A stretch of DNA of 64,000 nucleotides from the NCBI GenBank assembly GCA_030674185.1, contig CM060312.1, positions 71,738,237-71,802,236 of the forward strand, read 5' to 3'. The position numbers and the translations under genes are program-made. This DNA is from Monoplex corrugatus (Eukaryota; Mollusca; Gastropoda; Littorinimorpha; Ranellidae). The notes beneath the pieces are model-generated. The model worked only from the letters and a program-made list of their open reading frames with translations. It had not been told where the DNA came from and searched no databases. Shown here in pieces: positions 10,640-20,131 of this stretch (its first letter is position 1; the number at the start of each line of letters is the position of its first letter).

Positions 10640-11340
10640 ATTCTTATTCATATTGTTTTAAAGCTCAGCCGACTATACACAGCCATATCAAGGCTATAAC
10701 CATTTCGAAACGTACACAACATTTGGTCAGGAAAAGAGAAAACTGCAAAAGAAAATTAAGTATGCTTATCAATGCATTTGCGAAATAATAATGTAAGGTA
10801 TGCCCCTGGCCTTGGCCATTCCGTCCAATTTATCACCAGAGGATTTCAACAACAACAACAACAACAACAACAAAAAACACAAAAAACAAAAAACCCAACA
10901 AACCTGAACACAATGTACATGTGAACATAACTACGGACACTAAGATATACATAAACATTTCCTCCCTCATCATCATCAGGTGCCTTGCCGCATGGCGTTG
11001 GCGATTATGGACTTCCATCTGTCTCTATCTCTTGTTGCCTCAAGCATCTCTTCCACCCTCCCTGTCTTCAGCCACTCTGCAAGTCCGTCTAGTATCTTCT
11101 CCTACATTACCTAAAATTGCTCTTGCACAGCACATTTTCCTTAGAGCCAAACATGCAGTCAATACATATACCCAATTACCAATCATAAGAGAATGTGTTC
11201 AAGGCTTTATAGAACACATATAGGTGAGTGGACCAGCAAGGCAGAAAAATGATAGGAAGAGATGACAGAAAGCAAAGGATGAAGGAAAAAAACAAAAAAA
11301 AACAAAGAGAGCGTACAGAACTTCCAGAAGTGGGGACACT
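10640..11340 (-). mobile_element. Retroposon 3' end with AAT-type tail (copy 2), interrupted
   Basis: On the minus strand this is the family of 1918-2400, with its tail at the left (TTGTTTTAAAGCTCAGCCGA read on plus). It is interrupted at 10968-11101 by an RTE fragment: sequence on both sides (ATATACATAAACATTTC and CTAAAATTGCTCTTG) is contiguous in the copy at 33625-34140. Confidence 0.7.
10968..11101 (-). mobile_element. RTE-type LINE 3' end (fragment 1), nested
   Basis: Read on minus, it encodes the extreme C-terminus of an RTE-like reverse transcriptase polyprotein (ending ...IANAMRQG in sibling copies) followed by a short GATGATGAT tail. It is 5'-truncated and lies inside an older retroposon. 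Sibling copies with the same 3' end are at 11392, 19945, 39728, 40745, 41746 and 42581. Confidence 0.75.
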
Positions 11341-11391
11341 ATTTAAACAGAATAGTTACTGTCGTTAGTAGGAAGCTTTGTAGGCAGTCAT

Positions 11392-11445
11392 TATCATCAT
11401 CACGTACCCTGCCGCATGGCGTTGGCGATCATGGCCCTCCATACA
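11392..11445 (-). mobile_element. RTE-type LINE 3' end (fragment 2), very short
   Basis: Only about 54 bases: an ATC-type tail read on plus, then CCTGCCGCATGGCGTTGGCG. Same 3' terminus as the other copies, extreme 5' truncation. Confidence 0.7.
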
Positions 11446-11449
11446 AATA

Positions 11450-12065
11450 TATAGAATTTATAGGCAGTGTCCCTTAGTTAACTGGTTCAGAACAATTACT
11501 GTTAAACACCACCAAAATGACCCAGCGGCGGTGCCTGAACTCTTCCGGTGGGTGGCCACATAACAGCTTTGCGTCTCAGGATTCCATGCGCTTCCTGGTA
11601 CTGGGACCTCGGCAGAATGAAGTCTGGGGGTTGGCTGTGTGTTGAGGAACTGATATGAGCAACGTGGGGATCAGTGCCATTGGGGCGGGATAGACAAACT
11701 GGTCTGTTCGCTGCGTTTCCAGCATTGTGGTGATGCCAACTGAATTACATGTTTCATAGATTCCCCTCTTTCCCACCCACCTTTTCCCCATTTCAAGATC
11801 TTGCCAGCGCATGAGGTTTTGCACAGGCTCAGTGATTCCTTTAGATATCAGCTGGCAGATTTAAGTAGAGCACATACGGAACTGTCCGAGTGTAGGGACG
11901 GATTGTTGAGGGGTGGGAAGGTCTAGGACTACCAGAACCCCCCCCCCGCCCCGCCCCCCACACACAGAGCTATCCAAAGCTGAAAAGTGATATGAAATTT
12001 CTGTTCAGTGTACAATGCTTAAAACGCAAACGAATATATAGGGCCTGTAATCTATGTGGACCCAC
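11450..12065. other. Unrecognised sequence
   Basis: No repeat match inside the window and no convincing frame. The longest minus frame (82 codons, 11576-11824) has no domain that I recognise. A run of about 13 C lies near 11938. Confidence 0.5.
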
Positions 12066-12218
12066 TTAACTCTTTTGACTCCCACACCCTGTCCACTAGC
12101 ATCCTGCTTTGTCAACCATGGTAGCAATTATCTGGCCGGAAGCTGGTGGATAGGGTGAGGGAGCTAAAGGATTAAGTTTTTGCAGTTGGTGGATAAGGTG
12201 CAGAAGTCAAAAGGTTAA
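12066..12218. mobile_element. TTAA-ended MITE (copy 2), internally deleted
   Basis: Begins TTAACTCTTTTGACTCCCAC and ends GAAGTCAAAAGGTTAA. Compared with the other copies the left half of the inner palindrome is missing (GTAGCAATTATCTGG replaces it), leaving only its right arm with TTAAGTTTTTGCAGTTGGTG. Confidence 0.75.
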
Positions 12219-12352
12219 ACAAACAGACCAACCGACAACCAACCAACAAAACAACCAACAAAAGAACCAACCAACCAACCAACCAACCAACCAACCAACC
12301 AACCAACCAACCAACCACCCAACCAACCACCCAACCAACCAACCAACCAACC
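12219..12352. repeat. (CCAA)n microsatellite
   Basis: Tandem ACCA/CCAA tetranucleotides, starting directly at the TTAA end of the MITE. The minus-strand frame (VGWLVGWL) is an artefact. Confidence 0.95.
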
Positions 12353-13120
12353 CACCTTCAACTCTCCTCCAAAATAAAAGAAAGAGAGAAAGAAACAAAC
12401 AAACACACAAAACCGCAAATACTGACCCATTAGCGACAACAAAGAGGAGACAAGTAAAGTAATATGATACTTGTTTCTAAGTTTAAGCAAGTTACGGTAT
12501 TTCATCAATTGAGTGCATCGAATGGTTTAGTCTATATTTAAATATTATAATCCTTGGGCAAATGGCTTTCCCAGGAAAGCATGCCCCAGCATCCCTAAAC
12601 ATTTCTACTTCTGTCAAAACCGTAATCCGTTACTGAAATACACTGACACCCTCTTCAACTAAAAGCAAACGAAATCGCTATATGATATACGCAACAGATT
12701 CAACAAACGAAACAGACTACTAGTACGACAGTGCTGCTGCTTACCGTTTCTCTACATGCTAACAAGCAAATTCTAACATGGAAAAACACAAGACAACTGA
12801 GTTTCGCTTACCGCTTGTCGCCAGTCCAACTGATTCACACATAAAACAGCTACCGGGTACTACAGCAGTACTGACACCATTTTCCCTTAAGTCAAGCAAG
12901 CAGTCATTCCGTGGCGAACTAGACCACTGGTACTATTGGCAGTGACTACATACAACCTGTATGGTGAATTCGCACGGTAAGCTAATAAGCTCTACAGCGC
13001 GGTGCCGTTTAAAAAAAAAAGACAGAGCAAGCCCGGCCCAGTGAGCTGTGTGTGTAAGCAACGACAACTTGTTCAGGATGGCGCCATAAACTTTGGCACT
13101 GGAATGGAAGCTTGCCGGCT
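12353..13120. other. Unrecognised sequence
   Basis: About 770 bases of mixed composition. I found no homology to repeats in the window, no open frame above 70 codons outside the GT tract, and no RNA-like motif. Confidence 0.5.
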
Positions 13121-13131
13121 TTTGTGTGTGT

Positions 13132-13183
<52 letters not shown>

Positions 13184-13297
13184 TGTATGTATGTGTATGT
13201 GAGTGCGTGTGTCTGTGTGTGTGTGCGTGCGTGCGTGTGTCTATCTGGCTGTGTGTGTGTGTGTATGTGTCTGTGTCTGTGTGTGCGTGTGTATATG

Positions 13298-13330
<33 letters not shown>

Positions 13331-13344
13331 CTGTGCGCGCGCGA

Positions 13345-13379
<35 letters not shown>

Positions 13380-13462
13380 AGTGTGTGCATACGTGCGTGT
13401 GTGTATCTGTGTGCATGTGTGTGTGTGTGTGTCTGTATGCGCGTGTTTGTGTTGTGTGTGTG

Positions 13463-13498
<36 letters not shown>

Positions 13499-13695
13499 GT
13501 GTGTCTGTGATGTGTGTGTGTGTGTGTCTGTATGCGCGTGTTTGTGTGGTGTGGCGTGGTGTGTGCTGATGCGCGTGTCTGTGTGTGTGTGCGTGCGTGT
13601 GTGTGTTGTCTGTGGGTTGTATGTTTTGTATCTGTCTGTCTATGTGTGTCTGTGTGTGTATATGTGTCTGTGTGTGTGCACATGTTTGTGTGCAC

Positions 13696-13726
<31 letters not shown>

Positions 13727-13740
13727 TGCGTGTGTATGTG
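13121..13740. repeat. (GT)n compound microsatellite
   Basis: About 620 bases of GT with interspersed GC, CT and AT steps, including alternating purine-pyrimidine CG runs (GCGCGCGCGCGC near 13695) that favour Z-DNA. Frames up to 241 codons on both strands are artefacts. Confidence 0.97.
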
Positions 13741-14044
13741 TCGGGTAGAGGGGGGTGGGTAGTGGTGAGCGATGAAGCTGTCAGCGACCCAAGAAATACT
13801 ACACTCTTTTTACCTCCCCCTTGCCCAAGTTTCCTCTTCCCCTGGCATCCACCCCCCCCTCTCCCCCAACCCCTACCCTCGCTCCCCATCAACCACACGC
13901 GCGCGCCTCTCGTTCTAAACTTATCGCTTCTTTGACCGAATGAGTCAGAAAGTACCAGGAAAACCTGACGTGCTGTTTGCTCCGCTGTCACCATTTGTTG
14001 AGTGCAACGATAATAATAACTCATCCTTGTAGTACGAAACTCAA
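13741..14044. other. Unrecognised sequence
   Basis: Pyrimidine-rich at 13800-13910, otherwise without recognisable features. Confidence 0.45.
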
Positions 14045-14169
14045 ATCAAGTGTAACTGTACTGCCCGCGTTCAAGCAAAGAAGAACCAAAAGAAAAAACA
14101 AACAAAAAAACAAACAAAAAAAAACAAACAAACAAACAAACAAACAATAAAAAGAATAAGAACGCGCAT
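14045..14169 (+). mobile_element. Palindromic repeat, left part (copy 2a)
   Basis: Matches 6325-6395: CAAGTGTAACTGTACTGCCC, GCGTTCAAGC, then an A/AAAC-rich stretch and AAGAATAAGAACGCGCATT. It stops at the TTAA where the satellite-bearing MITE starts; the continuation is at 17339. Confidence 0.75.
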
Positions 14170-17100
14170 TTAACCCATTGACTCTTGCACCCTATCCATC
14201 AGCATCATGCATTGTCAACCATGCTAGCGAAGCAAAAACTTAACCCTTTGGTTTTTGTAGTCCGTGGATAGGGTGAGGGAGTCAAAGGGTTAGGGTTTTG
14301 CAGCTGGTGGATAGGGTGAGGGAGTCAAAGAGTTAGGTTTTTGCAGTTGGTGGATAGGGTGAGTGAGTCAAAGGGTTAGGGTTTTGCAGTTGGTGGATAG
14401 GGTGAGGGAGTCAAAGGGTTAGGGTTTTGTAGTTGGTGGATAGGGTGAGGGAGTCAAAGGGTTAGGGTTTTGCAGCTGGTGGATAGGGTAAAGGAGTCAA
14501 AGGGTTAGGGTTTTGCAATTGGTGCATAGGGTGAGGGAGTCAAAGGGTTAGGGTTTTGCAGTTGGTGGATAGGGTGAGGGAGTCAAAGGGTTAGGGTTTT
14601 GCAGCTGGTGGATAGGGTAAAGGAGTCAAAGGGTTAGGTTTTTGCAGTTGGTGCATAGGGTGAGGGAGTCAAAGGGTTAGGGTTTTGCAGTTGGTGGATA
14701 GGGTGAGGGAGTCAAAGGGTTAGGGTTTTGCAGCTGGTGGATAGGGTAAAGGAGTCAAAGGGTTAGCTTTTTGCAGTTGGTGGATAGGGTGAGGGAGTCA
14801 AAGGGTTAGGTTTTTGCAGTTGGTGCATAGGGTGAGGGAGTCAAAGGGTTAGGGTTTTGCAGCTGGTGGATAGGGTAAAGGAGTCAAAGGGTTAGGTTTT
14901 TGCAGTTGGTGGATAGGGTGAGGGAGTCAAAGGGTTAGGTTTTTGCAGCTGGTGGATATGATAAAGGAGTCAAAGGGTTAGGGTTTTGCAGTTGGTGGAT
15001 AGGGTGAGGGAGTCAAAGGGTTAGGGTTTTGCAGTTGGTGCATAGGGTGAGGGAGTCAAAGGGTTAGGGTTTTGCAGTTGGTGGATAGGGTGAGGGAGTC
15101 AAAGGGTTAGGTTTTTGCAGCTGGTGGATATGGTAAAGGAGTCAAAGGGTTAGGTTTTTGCAGTTGGTGCATAGGGTGAGGGAGTCAAAGGGTTAGGGTT
15201 TTTGCAGTTGGTGCATAGGGTGAGGGAGTCAAAGGGTTAGGGTTTTTCAGTTGGTGGATAGGGTGAGGGAGTCAAAGGGTTAGGGTTTTGTAGTTGGTGG
15301 ATAGGGTGAGGGAGTCAAAGGGTTAGGGTTTTGCAGCTGGTGGATATGGTAAAGGAGTCAAAGGGTTAGGTTTTTGCAGTTGGTGCATAGGGTGAGGGAG
15401 TCAAAGGGTTAGGGTTTTGCAGTTGGTGGATAGGGTGAGGGAGTCAAAGGGTTAGGGTTTTGCAGCTGGTGGATAGGGTAAAGGAGTCAAAGGGTTAGCT
15501 TTTTGCAGTTGGTGGATAGGGTGAGGGAGTCAAAGGGTTAGGTTTTTGCAGTTGGTGCATAGGGTGAGGGAGTCAAAGGGTTAGGGTTTTGCAGCTGGTG
15601 GATAGGGTAAAGGAGTCAAAGGGTTAGGTTTTGCAGTTGGTGGATAGGGTGAGGGAGTCAAAGGGTTAGGTTTTGCAGCTGGTGGATATGATAAAGGAGT
15701 CAAAGGGTTAGGGTTTTGCAGTTGGTGGATAGGGTGAGGGAGTCAAAGGGTTAGGGTTTTGCAGTTGGTGCATAGGGTGAGGGAGTCAAAGGGTTAGGGT
15801 TTTGCAGTTGGTGATAGGGTGAGGGAGTCAAAGGGTTAGGTTTTTGCAGCTGGTGGATATGGTAAAGGAGTCAAAGGGTTAGGTTTTTGCAGTTGGTGCA
15901 TAGGGTGAGGGAGTCAAAGGGTTAGGGTTTTGCAGTTGGTGCATAGGGTGAGGGAGTCAAAGGGTTAGGGTTTTTCAGTTGGTGGATAGGGTGAGGGAGT
16001 CAAAGGTTAGGGTTTTGTAGTTGGTGGATAGGGTGAGGGAGTCAAAGGGTTAGGGTTTTGCAGCTGGTGGATATGGTAAAGGAGTCAAAGGGTTAGGTTT
16101 TTGCAGTTGGTGCATAGGGTGAGGGAGTCAAAGGGTTAGGGTTTTGCAGTTGGTGCATAGGATGAGGGAGTCAAAGGGTTAGGGTTTTTGCAGCTGGTGG
16201 ATAGGGTAAAGGAGTCAAAGGGTTAGGTTTTTACAGTTGGTGGATAGAGTGAGGGAGTCAAAGGGTTAGGTTTTTGCAGCTGGTGGATATGGTAAAGGAG
16301 TCAAAGGGTTAGGGTTTTGCAGTTGGTGGATAGGCTGATGGAGTCAAAGGGTTAGGTTTTTGCAGTTGGTGCATAGGGTGAGGGAGTCAATGGGTTAGGG
16401 TTTTGCAGTTGGTGGATAGGGTGAGGGAGTCAAAGGGTTAGGGTTTTGCAGCTGGTGGATATGGTAAAGGAGTCAAAGGTTAGGTTTTTGCAGTTGGTGC
16501 ATAGGGTGAGGGAGTCAAAGGGTTAGGGTTTTGCAGTTGGTGCATAGGGTGAGGGAGTCAAAGGGTTAGGGTTTTGCAGCTGGTGGATAGGGTAAAGGAG
16601 TCAAAGAGTTAGGTTTTTGCAGTTGGTGGATAGGGTGAGGGAGTCAAAGGGTTAGGTTTTTGCAGTTGGGGATATGGTAAAGGGAGTCAAAGGGTTAGGG
16701 TTTTGCAGTTGGTGCATAGGGTGAGGGAGTCAAAGGGTTAGGTTTTTGCCAGCTGGTGGATATGGTAAAGGAGTCAAAGGGTTAGGTTTTTGCAGTTGGT
16801 GCATAGGGTGAGGGAGTCAAAGGGTTAGGGTTTTGCAGTTGGTGGATAGGGTGAGGGAGTCAAAGGGTTAGGGTTTTGCAGTTGGTGGATAGGGTAGAGT
16901 CAAAGGGTTAGGGTTTTGCAGTTGGTGCATAGGGTGAGGGAGTCAAAGGGTTAGGGTTTTGCAGCTGGTGGATATGGTAAAGGAGTCAAAGGGTTAGGTT
17001 TTTGCAGTTGGTGCATAGGGTGAGGGAGTCAAAGGGTTAGGGTTTTGCAGTTGGCGGATAGGGTGAGGGAGTCAAAGAGTTAGGTTTTGCAGTTGGCGGA

Positions 17101-17338
17101 TAGGTGAGGGAGTCAAAGGGTTAGGATTTTTGCAGTTGGTGGATAGGGTAAAGGAGTCAAAGGGTTAGGGTTTTGCAGTTGGTGGATAGGGTAGAGTCAA
17201 AGGATTAGGGTTTTGCGGTTGGTGGATAGGGTGAGGGAGTCAAAGGGTTATGGTTTTTGCAGTCCGTGGATAGGGTGAGGGAGTCAAAGGGTTAGCGTTT
17301 TTCAGTTGGTGGATAGGGTGAGGGAGTCAAAGGGTTAA
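14170..17338. repeat. 43-bp satellite array expanded from a TTAA-ended MITE
   Basis: The left end (14170-14250) is the normal left arm of the MITE family: TTAACCCATTGACTCTTGCA, then CCTATCCATCAGCATCATGC, then ATGCTAGCGAAGC. The remainder is about 72 tandem copies of a 43-bp unit, GTTTTGCAGTTGGTGGATAG plus GGTGAGGGAGTCAAAGGGTTAGG, which is the right arm of the same element. The array ends with a normal right end, GAGTCAAAGGGTTAA at 17324-17338. Main unit variants are GGTGGATAGGGTGAGGG, GGTGCATAGGGTGAGGG, GCTGGTGGATAGGGTAAAGG and GCTGGTGGATATGGTAAAGG, arranged in a higher-order pattern. Confidence 0.93.
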
Positions 17339-17600
17339 TACAACAAGACGAGACAAGATTCCTTTTTCACACTGGACAGAGCAACAGGGAAGTTTCAGTC
17401 TTTTTCTCCTAAATTTTGTATCTGGTGTTTGTTTGTGATCTTATGCTTGACAAAGGCCAGTTGGCCGAAAATTTGCGCCTGTCTTGTCTTGTATTGAATA
17501 CGCGTTCTTATTCTTTTTTTCGTGTTTCTTTTGTTTGTTTGTTTTGTTTCATCCTTGTAGGTTTTCATCGCTATCCTCCGCACTTTTAAGACTCACGGCG
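17339..17600 (+). mobile_element. Palindromic repeat, right part (copy 2b)
   Basis: Continues the element broken at 14169: TACAACAAGACGAGACAAG, the central spacer CACACTGGACAGAGCAACAG, then the inverted arm (TCTTTTTCTCCTAA, TCTGGTGTTTGTTTGTGATC, TTGACAAAGGCCAGTTGGCC, GAATACGCGTTCTTATTC). The last motif is the reverse complement of the AAGAATAAGAACGCG on the left side at 14148, so the intact element is one long palindrome. Confidence 0.75.
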
Positions 17601-17607
17601 CATTAGA

Positions 17608-17843
17608 CTAACCCTTTCACTCCCACATCCTATCCACCAGCATCCTGCATTGTCAACCATGCTAGCAAAGCAAAAACAACTCTTTGACTCCCTCATCCTA
17701 TCCACCATCTTCCTGAAAACTTAACCCTTTGACTCCCTCACCCTATCCACCAGCTTCCTGCAGGAAGCTGGTGGATAGGGTGAGGAAGTCAAAGGGTTAA
17801 GTTTTTGCAGTTGATGGATATGTTGCGGGAGTCGAAGGGTTAA
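17608..17843. mobile_element. TTAA-ended MITE (copy 4) with 80-bp perfect-type palindrome
   Basis: Outer ends are CTAACCCTTTCACTCCC and GGGAGTCGAAGGGTTAA. Inside, 17721-17800 is an 80-bp palindrome with only one mismatch between its 40-base halves, itself starting and ending in TTAA. A further partial arm lies at 17677-17715. The structure suggests one MITE inserted into the TTAA of another. Confidence 0.8.
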
Positions 17844-17999
17844 TTTTGCCTGAGCGCTTGCAATCACTTTGATGAAGATTTTGTGTTGTTTTTAGTATGT
17901 CAAATGGCTGATGTGACGCGTCTAGTGTGTTGTCTAGTGACTGCGTGCTTGTCACCTCTCGCTTTCAGCCTGCGCCGCTGGCTAGCACTGATGCATGCA

Positions 18000-18935
18000 G
18001 CTATGCGAAAAGGAAAGCAGACTGCGTAAGTCTCTCTCTTTCAGTACATAGCCTCTCCATCAGCAAGCCCCACTTTGTGCTTCCTCGTGGCGACATGCGG
18101 TAAATGAGCACCTCACAGACTCAGGCTGAACTCGAGGGACTCTGAGGAAGTCTGGCCCCCTAAATGTGCGGCATGCAGGCCCACCAGACTGTGGACATGC
18201 CCCGGTGCCCACGAACCAGACCTCCAGCTCTGGGTAAATGCCACCACTGCCTTGTGGGCGTCTCGGGTGAAACCAAGGTTAAGGGAGTAAACCCTAATAG
18301 AAAAACACCTCAGCCTTGTAGTTATCTCGGGAGAGACTAAGGGTAAGGGAGTAAACCCTGACAGAAAATCACCCCTACTGCCTTGTGGGTAGTCGTGGGA
18401 ACGACAAGGGCTAGCGGAGAGTCCGTACAAAAACCGATGGAAGGCAACGGGAAACCACCATTGTATACTTCCAAGATTACCATTGTATACTTCCAAGATT
18501 ATACGAAAAAGGAAAACGACGTAAATAGGGACTCCTGTGGAGTACCTTCGTCCGGTAGGGACCGTCATGCTGCGCAGGTGACACCCGACCGTCAGCTAGT
18601 TACTGCGCTCAACAAAAAAATAAAATAAATAAAATAAAATAAAATAAAATAAAATAAAATAAAATAAAATAAAATCAAAATTCCAATGTGGAATTTAAAG
18701 ACATTGCTGCAAAGGGGAAAACTGGAAAATGTCAAGATGGAGATAGAAAGGCTTTACATCAATATTTTAGGACTAGGAGAAAAGAGATGGAAGAGGATAG
18801 GCATGATAACATCAGGCAAGCATACAATTATATATATTCTGGTGGAAACACACATGAACGAGGAGCAGGCATCATAATGGAAAGGGATAAACAAAAGTTG
18901 TTTTCCATACTTACGTCATATGTTAGTCTGCTATA
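18000..18935 (+). mobile_element. RTE-type LINE 5' end: 5' UTR and start of endonuclease
   Basis: 18000-18608 resembles the 5' untranslated region of an RTE-like LINE. It has three imperfect units of about 67 bp (18250-18420, around GCCTTGTGGGCGTCTCGGG and AAGGGAGTAAACCCT), the motif GGAAGGCAACGGGAAACCAC and a 23-bp direct duplication at 18457-18503. After an (AAAAT)n run at 18608-18675, the sequence encodes the N-terminus of an APE-type endonuclease: KLENVKMEIERLYINILGL in one frame and IYSGGNTHERGAGIIMERD in another, so there is at least one frameshift. The match is lost near 18935. No ORF is intact; I infer a truncated, inactive copy. The family resembles the RTE-derived endonuclease of the craniofacial development protein 2 type. 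Confidence 0.7.
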
Positions 18936-19165
18936 TGTATGATGTGCAATCGTTTGGCCTCTATGGTGGAGAGAATATCATCGCATAACAACAAAAGTGT
19001 GGATTTCAGCATTTCGATTTTTTAAATTAAACAGACATTAAACTTTAGGAAACTGATAAATAAATAATGAAGGAAAAATTAGGCATAACGTCCCCAAGCA
19101 ACTTTTGTGCGTACATATATATCGAAAAGCGCTTCCTCAAATTTTCAATTAGTTTATTCCATGCT
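18936..19165. other. Unrecognised AT-rich sequence
   Basis: No frame or repeat recognised. Confidence 0.4.
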
Positions 19166-19222
19166 CAGAAAGAATAAATAAATAAATAAATAAATAAATA
19201 GATAGATAAATAAATAAAATAA

Positions 19223-19257
<35 letters not shown>

Positions 19258-19302
19258 ATGAATAAATAAATAAATAAATAAATGAATAAATAAGTGAATA
19301 AA
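19166..19302. repeat. (AAAT)n microsatellite
   Basis: AAAT units with GATA and GAAT interruptions. Confidence 0.96.
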
Positions 19303-19725
19303 CTGTTTCGTTTTCTTTGCTCTGGATCTTCGTTTCTGAAGACGCAGCCGAGCTTCATGTGTCGTAAATAGGATTATTACGTTCATGACGGCTGTCTTGA
19401 GCCTTCAGTTCAAAGAAAGACAAAAACTCACAAAGCCATAATGTTTATAAAATATAAGGGTCATTGCATCGTTTGAAGTGGCGTAAGACCTCAATCTTTT
19501 TAAAAAAAAATTTTTTATGTTAAGTTGACATTTCAGTGACAGCATTGTTTTTGTTTTCACTAACCAGCTGGAAGATGATCTCACTTTGACAAATTGAAAC
19601 TGCTTGATTCTTTCTTGCCGCTGATAGATGTAGACATGTTCCTTAAGTTTGGCTAAACGTAGAGCCAGTTCTATTTCACATTTTGACTGAATTTAAACTT
19701 GATTGGGATTTACCATCTTATTGTC
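19303..19725. other. Unrecognised sequence
   Basis: No feature recognised. Confidence 0.4.
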
Positions 19726-19729
19726 ATTT

Positions 19730-19767
19730 TACCCTGAGGAAGGCCAAGGCCGAAATGTAGAAATAAA
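19730..19767 (+). repeat. Hairpin motif GGCC-AA-GGCC-GAAA
   Basis: ACCCTGAGGAAGGCCAAGGC then CGAAATG and AATAAA. A similar GGCC-GGCCGAAA hairpin occurs in the arms of the palindromic repeats (for example 17455-17475). The order CTGANGA, stem, GAAA resembles a hammerhead ribozyme core, but I cannot place stem III and the cleavage site. Confidence 0.3.
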
Positions 19768-19807
19768 TCAGTCAGTGCTCTTGTTGAGTGTCTTCTAGAA
19801 TGAATGT

Positions 19808-19877
<70 letters not shown>

Positions 19878-19935
19878 CACACACACACACCACACACTCA
19901 TATATATATATACATATACATATATATATATATGT
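19808..19935. repeat. (CA)n and (TA)n microsatellite
   Basis: CA at 19808-19893, TA/CATA at 19898-19935. Confidence 0.96.
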
Positions 19936-19944
19936 ATATTTAGA

Positions 19945-20131
19945 TCATCTTCATCATCATTATCATCATCACCATCATCATCATGTGCCCTGCCGCATGG
20001 CGTTGGCGACCATGGCCCTCCACACGAGTCTATCCCCTATCGCTGCAAGTACATCTCCCACCCTCTCTGTCTTCAGCCACCCTGCAAGTTCGTCCAATAT
20101 TTTCTCCCTGGGTCTGCCTGGTGTTCTCTTT
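19945..20131 (-). mobile_element. RTE-type LINE 3' end (fragment 3)
   Basis: The plus strand starts with an ATC-repeat tail (19945-19984), then CCTGCCGCATGGCGTTGGCG. On minus it encodes about 45 residues, including TPGRPREKILDELAGWLKTE and WRAMVANAMRQG, the C-terminal segment of RTE-like reverse transcriptases. 5'-truncated; the reading frame is open. Confidence 0.8.

Noticed and set aside
9759..10699. Three overlapping ORFs of 255-300 codons
   Set aside because: All three plus frames are open through the same 27/28-bp repeat, so openness says nothing about coding.
13009..14024. Long Cys-Val or His-Thr rich ORFs on both strands
   Set aside because: Translations of GT/CA dinucleotide repeats; the same applies at 2429, 8035, 9005, 21327, 38130, 43301 and 49626.
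14250..17338. TTAGGG motifs suggesting an interstitial telomere array
   Set aside because: TTAGGG occurs once per 43-bp unit through the junction of GGGTTA with GGTTTT, and never in tandem. The unit is explained by the MITE arm.
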